A stretch of 5,757 bases of DNA. Origin: Bryobacterales bacterium. GTDB taxonomy: Bacteria > Acidobacteriota > Terriglobia > Bryobacterales > Bryobacteraceae. Position numbers and translations under genes: made by a program. The DNA lies in NCBI GenBank assembly GCA_020853155.1, contig JADYZL010000157.1, positions 1 to 5,757 on the forward strand, read 5' to 3'. The notes below the pieces were generated by a model that saw nothing but the letters and a program-made list of their open reading frames with translations, was not told the origin of the DNA and searched no databases. Position 1 is the first letter of the stretch; each line of letters opens with the position of its first letter. Below are positions 5,174-5,757 of this stretch, piece by piece.

Positions 5174-5757
5174 TCAGGCGATCACGGCTTGCCCGCCCTG
5201 CTCCACTTCGAGGGCCATCGCCCGGTCAAGCGCATGGATGGCGACCTCGGTCTGGTCGTCGGAGGGCGGCTGCGTGGTGATGCGCTGGAGCCAGAGCCCC
5301 GGCGCCACCATGAGGGCCAGCAGGCTTTCCTGGTGCTTGGCGGAGAAGCGGATCAATTCATAACTGAGCCCGGCGATGAGCGGGAGCGTGGCCAGCCGAA
5401 GGAGGAACTTCGCGAGAAATCCGTGGACCGGGAATAAAGTGTAAACCACGATCGACACCAGCATCACCACCAGCAGGAAGCTGGTGCCGCAGCGCGGGTG
5501 GAACGTGGTGAAGCGGCGCGCATTCTCCACCGTTACAGGCTCTCCACTTTCGAAATTGAACACGACCTTGTGCTCCGCGCCATGAAATTCGAAAACGCGG
5601 CGGATATCCGGAGTGCGGGAAATCGCAAACAGGAAGCCGCAGAAGATCAACAGCCGGATGACGCCATCGACGGCGTTGAACAGAATCTGGTTCTCGACGG
5701 CGGGCACGTACCTGGCAAGCCACTCGGTCAAGAGGAGAGGCACAAACTTGTAAAGAA
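5174..5757 (-). CDS. DUF1385 / YqhQ-family membrane protein, N-terminus cut by window edge
   Basis: Conserved membrane protein family of uncertain function, found in many bacteria. The 193 visible residues run open to the window edge; an internal GTG at 5743 is not a convincing start because the frame continues (LYKFVPLLLTEWL). Family hallmarks, numbered from the first full codon: FHGAEHKVV (57-65), RRFTTFHPRCGTSFLLVV (80-97) with histidines and a cysteine that could bind metal, and the C-terminal PGLWLQRITTQPP followed by an EVAIHALDRAM helix (about 152-180). Hydrophobic segments lie at about 28-45, 93-108 and 117-134, consistent with an inner-membrane protein. Family members are about 300 residues, so perhaps 100 are missing. 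prfA follows after 24 nt and is probably in the same operon; DUF1385 genes are known to sit beside prfA/prmC and rpmE in several lineages, notably Clostridia. What it contributes there is unknown. Confidence 0.92.
   Translation of the reverse strand, partial: LYKFVPLLLTEWLARYVPAVENQILFNAVDGVIRLLIFCGFLFAISRTPDIRRVFEFHGAEHKVVFNFESGEPVTVENARRFTTFHPRCGTSFLLVVMLVSIVVYTLFPVHGFLAKFLLRLATLPLIAGLSYELIRFSAKHQESLLALMVAPGLWLQRITTQPPSDDQTEVAIHALDRAMALEVEQGGQAVIA

Noticed and set aside
5174..5743. Start of the DUF1385 gene at the GTG at 5743
   Set aside because: The frame continues upstream to the window edge and the family has roughly 100 more N-terminal residues, so this GTG is an internal valine.

Overview
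This GC-rich bacterial window carries six protein-coding genes and no visible RNA gene, mobile element or CRISPR array. Five genes are core housekeeping or envelope genes on the minus strand, and one small lipoprotein-like gene is on the plus strand. The protein flavour (a DUF1385–prfA–prmC cluster, a dxr–rseP pair, a Gram-negative type lipoprotein signal) suggests a Gram-negative-like bacterium, perhaps Acidobacteriota. That placement is an impression from sequence style, not a demonstrated one.

Layout, read along the minus strand from the right edge: (1) 5757-5174, the C-terminal two thirds or so of a DUF1385/YqhQ-family membrane protein, cut by the window edge; (2) 5149-4022, prfA, release factor 1; (3) 4065-3232, prmC, which methylates the GGQ glutamine of release factors and overlaps prfA by 44 nt; (4) a 59-nt convergent gap rich in short inverted repeats; (5) 2501-3172 on the plus strand, a putative lipoprotein with a weak DinB-like pattern; (6) a divergent intergenic region of about 237 nt (2264-2500) with a candidate dxr promoter, a 22-bp near-perfect palindrome over its -35 position and alternative hairpins in the leader; (7) 2263-1082, dxr, the second enzyme of the MEP isoprenoid pathway; (8) 1007-1, rseP, a site-2 intramembrane metalloprotease with two PDZ domains, cut by the left edge before its C-terminal catalytic part.

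Two functional blocks stand out. DUF1385–prfA–prmC is a translation-termination block in which the substrate (RF1) and its modifying enzyme are made from overlapping reading frames. dxr–rseP is the familiar isoprenoid/envelope neighbourhood (commonly uppS-cdsA-dxr-rseP in other bacteria), here beginning directly at dxr behind its own intergenic region. The oppositely oriented lipoprotein gene separates the two blocks.

I looked for an undescribed system and do not see a convincing one. The points most worth a second look are the palindrome in the dxr upstream region, the orphan DinB-like lipoprotein that lacks most of the metal-binding histidines, and the unusual residues next to the dxr metal site.
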